NCBI RefSeq assembly: GCF_004123845.1
Contig: NZ_NBDP01000003.1
Location: forward strand, 682,001 to 746,000
Source of the DNA: Allobosea sp. Tri-44
GTDB taxonomy: Bacteria; Pseudomonadota; Alphaproteobacteria; Rhizobiales; Beijerinckiaceae
DNA: 64,000 nucleotides
Direction: 5' to 3'
The notes beneath the pieces were generated by a model. That model saw only the letters and a program-made list of their open reading frames with translations, made no database searches and had not been told where the DNA came from. The position numbers and the translations under genes were made by a program. Positions 18,034-25,585 of the stretch are shown here, in pieces (the stretch's first letter is position 1; every line of letters starts with the position of its first letter).

Positions 18034-20286
18034 ATGGTCGCGATGCGGAATTGGCTGAAGACCATGGCGTTGTGCGGGGCGGCGCTGCTGGCTGGCGCTG
18101 TCGCAGTCCCGCTGCCGGCCGTGGCGCAGCACGCCAAGACGGACTCGTCGACCGTGCTGACCCTGCGCGGCGATGAGACACCCGAGACGGTGCGCAAGCT
18201 TGTCGATGCCCTGTCAGTCGGTGGGCGCAAGGTCGAGATCAGGATCGCCGGCAAGGGCGAAGCAGCTGCCGCTCCTGCGGCACCGGCACCGGCATCGGCA
18301 GGTGCGGCGATGCCGGCATCGTCGAGCAACGCTCCGGCAGAGGATGAAACCCCAGCCGAGGCGTTCTGGGATCATTTCGTCGATGGCGTGTCGCAAGGCC
18401 TCGCCGCCATACCGCGCCTTGCCCAGATACCGGATGCCTGGCGTAGCGCCTGGGCGCAGAACCGCAATGGTTCGGCCGGCTGGTGGCTTGCAGTAGGTCT
18501 CGTACTCGCGTTCACCGTGGCCGGGCTGTTCCGACTCGCGACCAAAAGTTGGTTCACACGCCGGCTGCAGCCGCAAGGGCCGGAGTTCACGCCGCGCCTG
18601 ATCGCTTCCTCCTGGGGCCTGCTGCAGGATCTGGTGACGCTCGGGCTCTGGCTCGTAGTGCTGCATGCGGTGCGTAGATTCTGGCTGCCGGAGCCCGACC
18701 TCGCCCACATGGTGCTGCGCACGATCGCCAACGGCCTCACCATCGGTGCCGGATATCTGATCCTCGGACGCTTCCTGCTCGCTCCCGGTGCCCCGGAACG
18801 TCGGGTCATGCCGCTGCCGCGGGCCGAGCGGGCTTTCAAATTCCTGATCTTCTTCGGCATTCTCACGCCCATCCTGCTGACGGCGACGGTGTCGATCCAG
18901 CATGCCACCGGCCCCGGAGCCGTCGTCGGGCTGTTCGCTCTGGTCGGCATTGTCTCGACCTTGTTCAAAGTCTGGTGGTTCATCGATGCGCGGCACGATC
19001 TTGCGGCGCTCATCCTCGGTTCAGCGCATGAGCCCGGGCCGGCGCGCCGCGTGATCGCCCTGACGACGGGTTGGCTCTATGCCGCACTCGCCGTGCTGAT
19101 CTGGATGGTCGGTAATGCATCCTCGATGATGGAGGGTGGGGCGCGCTGGGCGGAAGCCGCCGCACTGACGCAGTTCATCATCGTGCTGGCGCCGATCCTG
19201 GCCGTCGGCATCACCAGCCTGATGGCCTGCCGGCAGGCGCATGCGGCGGCGATGGGCGAGACGGCGCCGCTTTCGCTCGCGACCGGCCACGCCCTGCGCG
19301 CTGCGGCCGGTGGCGCGATCTGGGCCGGCGGCTTCTATCTGCTGGCAAGGCTCTGGGCGGGTTTCCTGTTCGGCGTCAGCTCCGACCAGTTCGCCGTACT
19401 GATGCGCCAGGCCGGTGGCGTCGCCGTCCTCGCCTTCGGCGGCTGGGTGACGATCGTCTTTCTGCGCAGCTTCTTCGACGCCTATACGCCCAAGCCGACC
19501 GCCAGCCTGCCGGGCGACGAAGACGCCGTATCGCACGACCATGTGCCGTCGCGGCTGGCGACGGTGCTGCCTGTCCTGCGCGGCGTCGTGCTCGCCGCCG
19601 TGATCGGGCTGACCGCATTGGTGCTCCTGTCGCGGCTCGGCGTCGATATCGGGCCGCTGCTCGCCGGCTTCGGCATTCTCGGCCTCGCCATTTCCTTCGG
19701 CTCGCAGGCGCTGGTGCGCGACATCGTCTCCGGCTTCTTCTTCATGCTGGAAGATGCCTTCCGCGTCGGCGAATATGTCGATACCGGCCGGCTCAAGGGC
19801 ACGGTCGAGAAGATCTCGCTGCGTTCGATGCAGTTGCGCCACCAGAGCGGACAGATTCACACCGTCCCGTTCGGCCAGGTGCAGTCGCTGACCAACGCCA
19901 GCCGCGACTGGGCGACGGTGAAGTTCAACGTCAGGCTCGACCACTCCGCTGATATCGAGAAGGCGCGCAAGACGATCAAGAAGGTCGGGCTGGCCTTGCT
20001 GGAGGACCCGGAATACGGGCCGCATTTCATCGCCCAGCTCAAGATGCAGGGCGTCGCCGACATCACCGATGCGGCCATCGTGATCAGGCTGAAGTTCACC
20101 GGCAAGCCGAACCAGGCCTCGATGCTGCAGCGCGAGGCGCTGAAGCGGGTCTATCGTGGGTTGAACGAGGCCGAGGTGCCGTTCGCCTCCAATGCGGTCA
20201 CGGTGAAGGAGGGGGGCGGCAAGAGCGCCGCCGCGGCGATTGCGGCAGTGCCACCGCCGACGCCGCTGGTGCCGGCAGCTGAATGA
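18034..20286 (+). CDS. MscS-family mechanosensitive ion channel
   Basis: A 750-aa membrane protein. It has a signal peptide (LCGAALLAGAVAVPLPAVAQ) and a periplasmic Ala/Pro-rich part, about 8-9 hydrophobic helices, then the MscS pore and beta domain: GILGLAISFGSQALVRDIVSG (pore-lining TM3), FFFMLEDAFRVGEYVDTG and KGTVEKISLRSMQLRHQSGQ, and the C-terminal alpha/beta part. The MscS core is only about 280 aa, so the extra N-terminal helices place it in the large MscK/YbdG-like group. It releases solutes upon osmotic downshift. ATG 18034 was chosen because it begins the signal peptide. The C-terminal end is disordered and Ala/Pro-rich. Confidence 0.9.
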   Translation: MVAMRNWLKTMALCGAALLAGAVAVPLPAVAQHAKTDSSTVLTLRGDETPETVRKLVDALSVGGRKVEIRIAGKGEAAAAPAAPAPASAGAAMPASSSNAPAEDETPAEAFWDHFVDGVSQGLAAIPRLAQIPDAWRSAWAQNRNGSAGWWLAVGLVLAFTVAGLFRLATKSWFTRRLQPQGPEFTPRLIASSWGLLQDLVTLGLWLVVLHAVRRFWLPEPDLAHMVLRTIANGLTIGAGYLILGRFLLAPGAPERRVMPLPRAERAFKFLIFFGILTPILLTATVSIQHATGPGAVVGLFALVGIVSTLFKVWWFIDARHDLAALILGSAHEPGPARRVIALTTGWLYAALAVLIWMVGNASSMMEGGARWAEAAALTQFIIVLAPILAVGITSLMACRQAHAAAMGETAPLSLATGHALRAAAGGAIWAGGFYLLARLWAGFLFGVSSDQFAVLMRQAGGVAVLAFGGWVTIVFLRSFFDAYTPKPTASLPGDEDAVSHDHVPSRLATVLPVLRGVVLAAVIGLTALVLLSRLGVDIGPLLAGFGILGLAISFGSQALVRDIVSGFFFMLEDAFRVGEYVDTGRLKGTVEKISLRSMQLRHQSGQIHTVPFGQVQSLTNASRDWATVKFNVRLDHSADIEKARKTIKKVGLALLEDPEYGPHFIAQLKMQGVADITDAAIVIRLKFTGKPNQASMLQREALKRVYRGLNEAEVPFASNAVTVKEGGGKSAAAAIAAVPPPTPLVPAAE

Positions 20287-20305
20287 CCCGGGAGCGCAGT
20301 TGGCC

Positions 20306-20680
20306 TCAACCGGATGACTGCCCGAACTCCAGCATGAGGAAGAAGCCGAAGCCGATCAGCGCCAGCAAGGCACCGATGCCGGCGGCGAGACGGGCGGCGG
20401 AGAGCTGGCCCACCCATTCATGGCGCTGGCCGGCCCGCTCGGCCTCGTGCTCGCGGCCGTGCTTGTGGAACTGGCTGGCATAGAGGTCAGGCGTCATCTG
20501 CGGACCGACCGGCAGGTTGCCCTCCAGCTCGTAACGGACCGCGACGAAGAGGGTGAACAGGCCGAGCAGGCCGACACCGAGCCAGCCGATAATCTGCTGG
20601 GCGAGCCAGGCAAGACCGAGCAGACCGGCGCAGGCGACCGCCCTCACCACCAGGCCCTCACGGCTTCGCGGCGGCCGCAT
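20306..20680 (-). CDS. Conserved small membrane protein of unknown function
   Basis: A 124-aa protein starting at ATG 20680, with GGAGG 7 bases upstream. Two hydrophobic regions are seen: residues 13-44 (LVVRAVACAGLLGLAWLAQQIIGWL and the segment after it) and about 95-118 near the C-terminus, separated by a soluble segment with His and Glu residues (QFHKHGREHEAERAGQRHEW). The gene ends next to the 3' end of the mechanosensitive channel gene, on the opposite strand, and lies downstream of rne beyond its terminator. No family is recognised. Coding looks real because codon bias is strong and the two helices are well formed. Confidence 0.6.
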   Translation of the reverse strand: MRPPRSREGLVVRAVACAGLLGLAWLAQQIIGWLGVGLLGLFTLFVAVRYELEGNLPVGPQMTPDLYASQFHKHGREHEAERAGQRHEWVGQLSAARLAAGIGALLALIGFGFFLMLEFGQSSG

Positions 20681-20697
20681 TCCTTCCTCCCGCAATG

Positions 20698-20730
20698 AAA
20701 AAGGCCGCCGCGAGTGCTCGCGACGGCCCT
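20698..20730 (-). terminator. Rho-independent terminator of rne
   Basis: On the minus strand a 12-bp stem with one mismatch (arms GGCCGTCGCGAG / CTCGCGGCGGCC, 2-base loop) is followed directly by TTTTT (20702-20698). It begins 5 bases after the rne stop codon. It lies just upstream of the next minus-strand gene start (20680), so that gene probably has its own transcription or is reached by readthrough. Confidence 0.85.
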
Positions 20731-20735
20731 GATTT

Positions 20736-23522
20736 CTACTTGCGACCGGCCAGCTTGTTCCACCAGCCGCCGCGCTTGGGTCGATCCGGATCGGGCGGGG
20801 TCAGCACGACCGCGACCGGCTCCTCGATCACGCGAGGGGCGGGCGGCGCCTCGACGACTGGCTCCGGTGCAACCGCGACCACGGGCGCAGCCGGTTCGGG
20901 CGCAGGCGCCACCTCGGCAGGGGCAGCGGCGACACCATCCTCGGTGATCGGCACGACCTTCTTGCGCGAGCGGCTGCGCTTCGGCTTCTCGGCCGGTTCG
21001 GCGACGCTCTCGTCCGCGCTCTCCACTGCCTTGGCAGCTTCCTTTACAGCTTCCTTTACAGCTTCCTTTGCAGCTTCCTTGGGGGCTTCGACGGTTTCAG
21101 CCTCCGCTTCGGCCTTCTTGGCGCGGCCGCGGCGTGCGCGCTTCGGCTTGGCGTCGGCCTCAGGTTCCGGAGCAGGCGCTTCGGTCACGGCCGAAGCGTC
21201 CTCGGCGGCAACGGCGACGGGAGCCGGAGCAGCGTTCTCGTCCTCGCCGGAGTCGTCTTCATCGCCTTCGGCCTGGTCGTCGCCCTCGGCAGCGCCCTGC
21301 TGGTCCTGCCCGTCACGCTCGCCACCCCGCCGGCGACGCCGACGCCGACGCCGACGCCGACCGTCGCGGCTCTCCTGGCTTTCGCCGTCGGCAGCGGCGC
21401 GCGGCTCAGCCGCGGTCTCGCCGTCGGCCTCGCTCGCAATCTCGACCTCGACCTCGACCTCGGCTTCTTCCTCGACGACATCGTCGTCCTCCGGCTCGTC
21501 GATGATCGCCTCGGCGCGCATGCTCGACACCGGCACGACGCGGTTCTCGTTGCCGACGAACTCGCCGCGCTCGACCTCGAAATAGCGGGTGCCGAGCAGG
21601 GCGGCATCGGCCGAGACGATGATGGCGATGTTGAAGCGTTCTTCCAGGTCGCGCAGATGAGCGCGCTTCTGGTTGAGCACATAGAGCGCGACCTCCGGCC
21701 GGGTGCGGACCTCGAGGTTATGCGAAGCGCTCTTGATCAGCGCTTCCTCGAGCGCGCGCAGGATCTGCAGCGCGATCGACGGCGTCGAGCGGACGAGGCC
21801 GGCGCCGGCGCAGTGCGGGCAGGGCACCGAGGAGCTCTCGAGCACGCCGGTGCGGATGCGCTGGCGCGACATCTCGAGCAGGCCGAAGGCCGAGATGCGA
21901 CCGACCTGGATGCGGGCCCGATCGTTCTTCAGGCACTCCTTCAGCTTCTTCTCGACCGCGCGGTTGTTGCGGTTCTCCTCCATGTCGATGAAGTCGATCA
22001 CGATGAGACCGGCGAGGTCGCGCAGGCGCAGCTGGCGGGAGATCTCCTCTGCCGCTTCGAGATTGGTCTTGAGGGCGGTGTCCTCGATATTGTGCTCGCG
22101 GGTCGAACGCCCGGAGTTGATGTCGATCGCGACCAGCGCCTCGGTCTGGTTGATGACGATGTAGCCGCCCGACTTCAGCGTGACGGTGTTCGAGAACATC
22201 GCGTCGAGCTGGCTCTCGACACCGAAGGCGGCAAAGAGCGGGGTCTGTTCGCGATAGGGCTTCACGCTCTTGGCATGGCTCGGCATGAGCATGCGCATGA
22301 AGTCCTTCGCCTCGCGATAGGCGTTCTCGCCGGCGACGTGAACCTCGTCGATGTCCTTGTTGTAGAGGTCGCGGATCGAGCGCTTGACGAGGTTGCCCTC
22401 CTCATAGACCAGCGCCGGGGCGACCGAGCCGAGCGTCAGCTCGCGCACGCTCTCCCACATCCGCATCAGATATTCGTAGTCGCGCCTGATCTCCGGCTTG
22501 GTGCGGGAGGCGCCGGCGGTGCGCAGGATGATGCCCATCCCCTCCGGCACCTCCAGCTCCTGGGCGATCTCCTTCAGGCGCTTGCGGTCCTCGGCATTGG
22601 TGATCTTGCGCGAGATGCCGCCGCCCTTGCCGGTGTTCGGCATCAGCACGGAATAGCGGCCGGCGAGCGAGAGATAGGTGGTGAGGGCCGCGCCCTTGTT
22701 GCCGCGCTCTTCCTTGACGACCTGGACCAGGATGATCTGGCGGCGCTTGATCACCTCCTGGATCTTGTACTGACGGCGCGAATGGCGATGCGGTCGCTCG
22801 GCGATATCGTCGAGGGCGTCGCCGCCACCGAGCTGCTCGGGCTCTTCCTGCGCCTCTTCGCCGCCATTCTCGTCATCGCCGTTCTCGTCGTCCTGAGACG
22901 GCCGGCGCGCCTGCGTCTCCTCGCCAGCATCTTCCGAAGCGGCGACCTCAACGGTCTCGAAGGTCAGCGGAGCGGCGTTCTCGACGACGTCCTCGCTGTT
23001 AGATTCGGCGACGGCCGGGGCGAACGAATCGCCGAAAGCCGGCGCACCCTCGTTGACCATCGCGGCTTCCTTGCCGTCGGTCTCGACATGACCATTGCCG
23101 GCCTCGACCTCGGCGCTGACGGTCTCGCCGCTCTCGGCGGTGCGCTTGGCGCGGTTGTCGCGGCCGTCACGATCGCGGCGGCCACGACGGCCACGGCGCT
23201 CGCGCTTTTCCTCGTCGCGCTCTTCCTCGCGCTCGGCGCGGGCATCCTCGGCGAGGAGGGCCTGCCGGTCGGCGATCGGGATCTGATAGTAGTCAGGGTG
23301 GATTTCGGAGAAGGCGAGGAAGCCGTGGCGATTGCCGCCATATTCGACGAATGCCGCCTGGAGCGACGGCTCCACCCGCGTCACCTTCGCCAGATAGATA
23401 TTGCCGCGGAGCGGCTTGCGACTGGCAGATTCGAAATCAAACTCTTCGATACGCGAGCCGCGGGACACCACGACCCGGGTCTCTTCCGGGTGGGTGGCAT
23501 CGATAAGCATCTTGTTGGCCAT
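20736..23522 (-). CDS. rne: Ribonuclease E/G
   Basis: A 928-aa endoribonuclease of the RNase E type, essential for mRNA decay and rRNA processing. The N-terminal catalytic half starts KMLIDATHPEETRVVV, with an S1 RNA-binding domain split by a charged insertion of roughly 150-180 residues. The DNase-I-like motifs are VAIDINSGRSTREH (about 465) and GLIVIDFIDM (about 512), and the zinc-link CPHCAGAG lies near 570. After about residue 690 the rest is disordered: acidic runs, an Arg-rich patch, Lys/Glu/Ala repeats and a Pro/Ala tail, the usual degradosome scaffold. Translation from ATG 23522 (MANKMLIDA) matches the family; a longer frame upstream does not. The acidic and basic blocks are at the DNA level simple tandem repeats. 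Confidence 0.95.
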   Translation of the reverse strand: MANKMLIDATHPEETRVVVSRGSRIEEFDFESASRKPLRGNIYLAKVTRVEPSLQAAFVEYGGNRHGFLAFSEIHPDYYQIPIADRQALLAEDARAEREEERDEEKRERRGRRGRRDRDGRDNRAKRTAESGETVSAEVEAGNGHVETDGKEAAMVNEGAPAFGDSFAPAVAESNSEDVVENAAPLTFETVEVAASEDAGEETQARRPSQDDENGDDENGGEEAQEEPEQLGGGDALDDIAERPHRHSRRQYKIQEVIKRRQIILVQVVKEERGNKGAALTTYLSLAGRYSVLMPNTGKGGGISRKITNAEDRKRLKEIAQELEVPEGMGIILRTAGASRTKPEIRRDYEYLMRMWESVRELTLGSVAPALVYEEGNLVKRSIRDLYNKDIDEVHVAGENAYREAKDFMRMLMPSHAKSVKPYREQTPLFAAFGVESQLDAMFSNTVTLKSGGYIVINQTEALVAIDINSGRSTREHNIEDTALKTNLEAAEEISRQLRLRDLAGLIVIDFIDMEENRNNRAVEKKLKECLKNDRARIQVGRISAFGLLEMSRQRIRTGVLESSSVPCPHCAGAGLVRSTPSIALQILRALEEALIKSASHNLEVRTRPEVALYVLNQKRAHLRDLEERFNIAIIVSADAALLGTRYFEVERGEFVGNENRVVPVSSMRAEAIIDEPEDDDVVEEEAEVEVEVEIASEADGETAAEPRAAADGESQESRDGRRRRRRRRRRRGGERDGQDQQGAAEGDDQAEGDEDDSGEDENAAPAPVAVAAEDASAVTEAPAPEPEADAKPKRARRGRAKKAEAEAETVEAPKEAAKEAVKEAVKEAAKAVESADESVAEPAEKPKRSRSRKKVVPITEDGVAAAPAEVAPAPEPAAPVVAVAPEPVVEAPPAPRVIEEPVAVVLTPPDPDRPKRGGWWNKLAGRK
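21036..21083. repeat. 12-bp tandem repeat, four copies, within rne
   Basis: Four consecutive units of AGCTTCCTTTAC, the last two changed at 1-3 positions. On the minus strand this encodes repeated Lys-Glu-Ala-Val/Ala blocks in the C-terminal scaffold region of RNase E. A second, 6-bp tandem (CGACGC, four units at 21334-21357) lies in the Arg-rich patch. Such repeats change copy number easily, so the scaffold length may vary between strains. Confidence 0.8.
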
Positions 23523-24103
23523 GGGACAAATCCATTGGCGCGGCGGCCTTGGCAATCCGCCGGGCTGCGGATGCGAATCCGCGGCCGCGGGCAGGGGCAC
23601 CGCGCGTCAGCCGGCTCAGGCCGGCATGTTGCAGGGGAAGGAATTCGATCAAGAGACGACGACGGGAGCGAGCGGCAGGGCGGGCAAAAAGCCCGTCGCC
23701 ACCTGAAAGGTCTCGACGAAACACCGAAAGGGAAAGCGGCGTCGTTTGCCCCGACATCTGACCTTTGACCTACAGTATGTCTCTGGAACGAGGCACACCG
23801 CGTTGACACGCTCGCAGACAGAAGACCGGCGCCGATTGCTGCCTGGCGCAGACCCGTCCGCGGACGATTCCGTTGTTGGCTGCCTCCGCGCCGGCGCGGA
23901 TCGGTTTGACCGACCCGGTCGTTCGGCTGGTTCGCAGGGCGCTGGCGGGCTTGGATGGCCCAGCTTGTGCGCTGCGGTAGCCTTCGCGTTGCAACCATCT
24001 CCATTACAGACAGGCGATGCATTTTTGCAAGCGCGTTAACAGTGGCCAAGTTTTGGCGGGCGGTTCCCGGCGCTACGGCCGCATGGTAACGGGTTGTCAA
24101 CGA
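23523..24103. promoter_or_regulatory. Long divergent intergenic region between rne and the amidase gene
   Basis: About 580 bases without a credible gene, between the divergent rne and N-acetylmuramoyl-L-alanine amidase genes. It must hold both promoters and the rne leader; in enterobacteria the rne leader folds into hairpins for autoregulation. A GGGC-AAAAA-GCCC hairpin is visible near 23685 and a direct repeat (GGTCAAAGGTCA on the minus strand, 23759-23771) is present, but I could not assign a promoter or an operator with confidence. Confidence 0.4.
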
Positions 24104-25429
24104 ATGGCGGCGCTATGGTTAACCTTCGTTAAGCGTCGAGCCAGCGAATCGAGGAGCTTTCTCCTGCTGCACGGGCTTCGCCTTTCTGTGGCGTGCATCG
24201 GCCGAATCGCCCTGCTGGCGCGGCGTTTCGTCGTGGCTGTTGCGCTGGGCTGCCTGCTCGCGACCGCTGCGGCAGCGAACACCGGCCGAGGCGCCGGCGA
24301 CTCTCCCGTCGCCACCGATGCGCGGCTCGAAGCCCAGGGCGATACGGTCCGGTTGACGTTGACATTGTCGCGACCGGTGACCGCGACTGCGACCGTGATG
24401 GCGGGGCCGGATCGCGTCATCGTCGACCTCCCGTCTATCAACTTCCAGATCGAGCCGAAGCAGGGTCGCAAGTCGGCCGGTTTCGTCTCCGGTTTCCGTT
24501 ACGGCCTGTTCATGGCCGACCGGGCCCGCATCATCCTCGACCTGGGGCAGCCGGCCGTGGTGGCGAGCGTCTCGGTCAAGCCGCAGCGTGGCGGCTTCGG
24601 CGAGCTCACGGTCGAATTGAAGCGGACGAGCCGCGAGGAATTTGCCGCTCTCGCCCGGGAAGAAGCCGCCAAGACGCAGCTGCCGAGCATTCCGGTCGAA
24701 CGCAAGGCGGAGGGCGATTCGCGGCGCATCGTGGTGATCGATCCTGGGCATGGCGGCATCGACCCTGGCACCCAGGTCGCCGCGATTGCCGAGAAGGCGG
24801 TCGTGCTTGCCTTCGGGCTGAAGCTGAAGGAGCAGCTCGAGGCGCAGGGGCGCTACCGGGTGATCATGACCCGCTCCGACGACACCTTCATCTCGCTGGG
24901 CGACCGTGTCCGTATCGCGCGCGGAGTCGAGGCCAGCCTGTTCATCTCGATACATGCCGATTCGCTGGCACAGGCGCAGGATGTGCGTGGCGCCACCATC
25001 TATACCGGCTCGGAGCGTGCGAGCGACGCCGAGGCGGCACGACTGGCAGCGAAGGAAAATCAGGCCGATGCCGTCGCTGGCCTCGATTCGAGCGAGGACG
25101 TGCATGATGTCGCCGGCATCCTGATGGATCTCGCCAGGCGCGAGACCCGCAGCTTCTCGACGATCTTCGCGCGAAATCTGGTCGAGCGGCTCGGCGGCTC
25201 GGTCAAAATGCACAAGGTTCCGTTGCGTTCCGCAGGTTTTCGCGTATTGACGGCTCCCGATGTGCCGTCGGTTCTGATCGAACTCGGCTACATGTCGAGC
25301 CCCAAGGACGCCGAGCTGTTGAATTCCGAGGGCTGGCGCAACCAGGCGGCCTCGGCCGTTCAACAGGCGATCGACCAGTATTTCGAACGCCTGCAAGCAC
25401 CGGGCAAGGCTGCACAAAGCAAGCCTTGA
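24104..25429 (+). CDS. N-acetylmuramoyl-L-alanine amidase (AmiC-type, with AMIN domain)
   Basis: A 441-aa secreted cell-wall hydrolase that cuts the amide bond between MurNAc and the peptide, needed to split daughter cells. Order: N-terminal signal region ending near ATAAAAN, an AMIN domain (ARLEAQGDTVRLTLTL through GGFGELTVELK) that targets it to the septum, then Amidase_3 with zinc ligands in DPGHGGIDPGT, AEKAVVLAFG and SIHADS, and the catalytic Glu in VLIELGYMSS. The start is uncertain: ATG 24017 and 24083 and GTG 24188 are in frame. GTG 24188 would begin right before a clean signal peptide (IGRIALLARRFVVAVALG). It is divergent from rne and upstream of the PBP1A gene. Confidence 0.9.
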   Translation: MAALWLTFVKRRASESRSFLLLHGLRLSVACIGRIALLARRFVVAVALGCLLATAAAANTGRGAGDSPVATDARLEAQGDTVRLTLTLSRPVTATATVMAGPDRVIVDLPSINFQIEPKQGRKSAGFVSGFRYGLFMADRARIILDLGQPAVVASVSVKPQRGGFGELTVELKRTSREEFAALAREEAAKTQLPSIPVERKAEGDSRRIVVIDPGHGGIDPGTQVAAIAEKAVVLAFGLKLKEQLEAQGRYRVIMTRSDDTFISLGDRVRIARGVEASLFISIHADSLAQAQDVRGATIYTGSERASDAEAARLAAKENQADAVAGLDSSEDVHDVAGILMDLARRETRSFSTIFARNLVERLGGSVKMHKVPLRSAGFRVLTAPDVPSVLIELGYMSSPKDAELLNSEGWRNQAASAVQQAIDQYFERLQAPGKAAQSKP

Positions 25430-25585
25430 CGGCGGAGTGGTCGAAGATGGCGATTTGTGGTCGTAAAGCCACGGTTCCGCCATGTCCGCCATGATATAGA
25501 GACGAGTTCAAGATCAGCCGGGCAGGTCGCGACGCCGTAAGGGGGAGGGCGACGATACTGCCGCTAGCCGAGGTCAAAATTCTCG

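Noticed and set aside
21657..23768. Long open frame (703 aa) on the plus strand opposite rne
   Set aside because: It mirrors the rne coding frame in GC-rich DNA; composition is His/Asp/Leu-rich with no recognisable domain, and rne on the other strand has all family motifs.
23759..23771. Direct repeat GGTCAAAGGTCA in front of rne as an operator
   Set aside because: Too short to be significant in a 580-base gap, and no regulator family is known to use it here.
24119..24132. TTAA-CCTTCG-TTAA as a CtrA site upstream of the amidase domain
   Set aside because: The spacer is 6 rather than 7 bases and the site may lie inside the coding region, depending on the true start; evidence is too weak.
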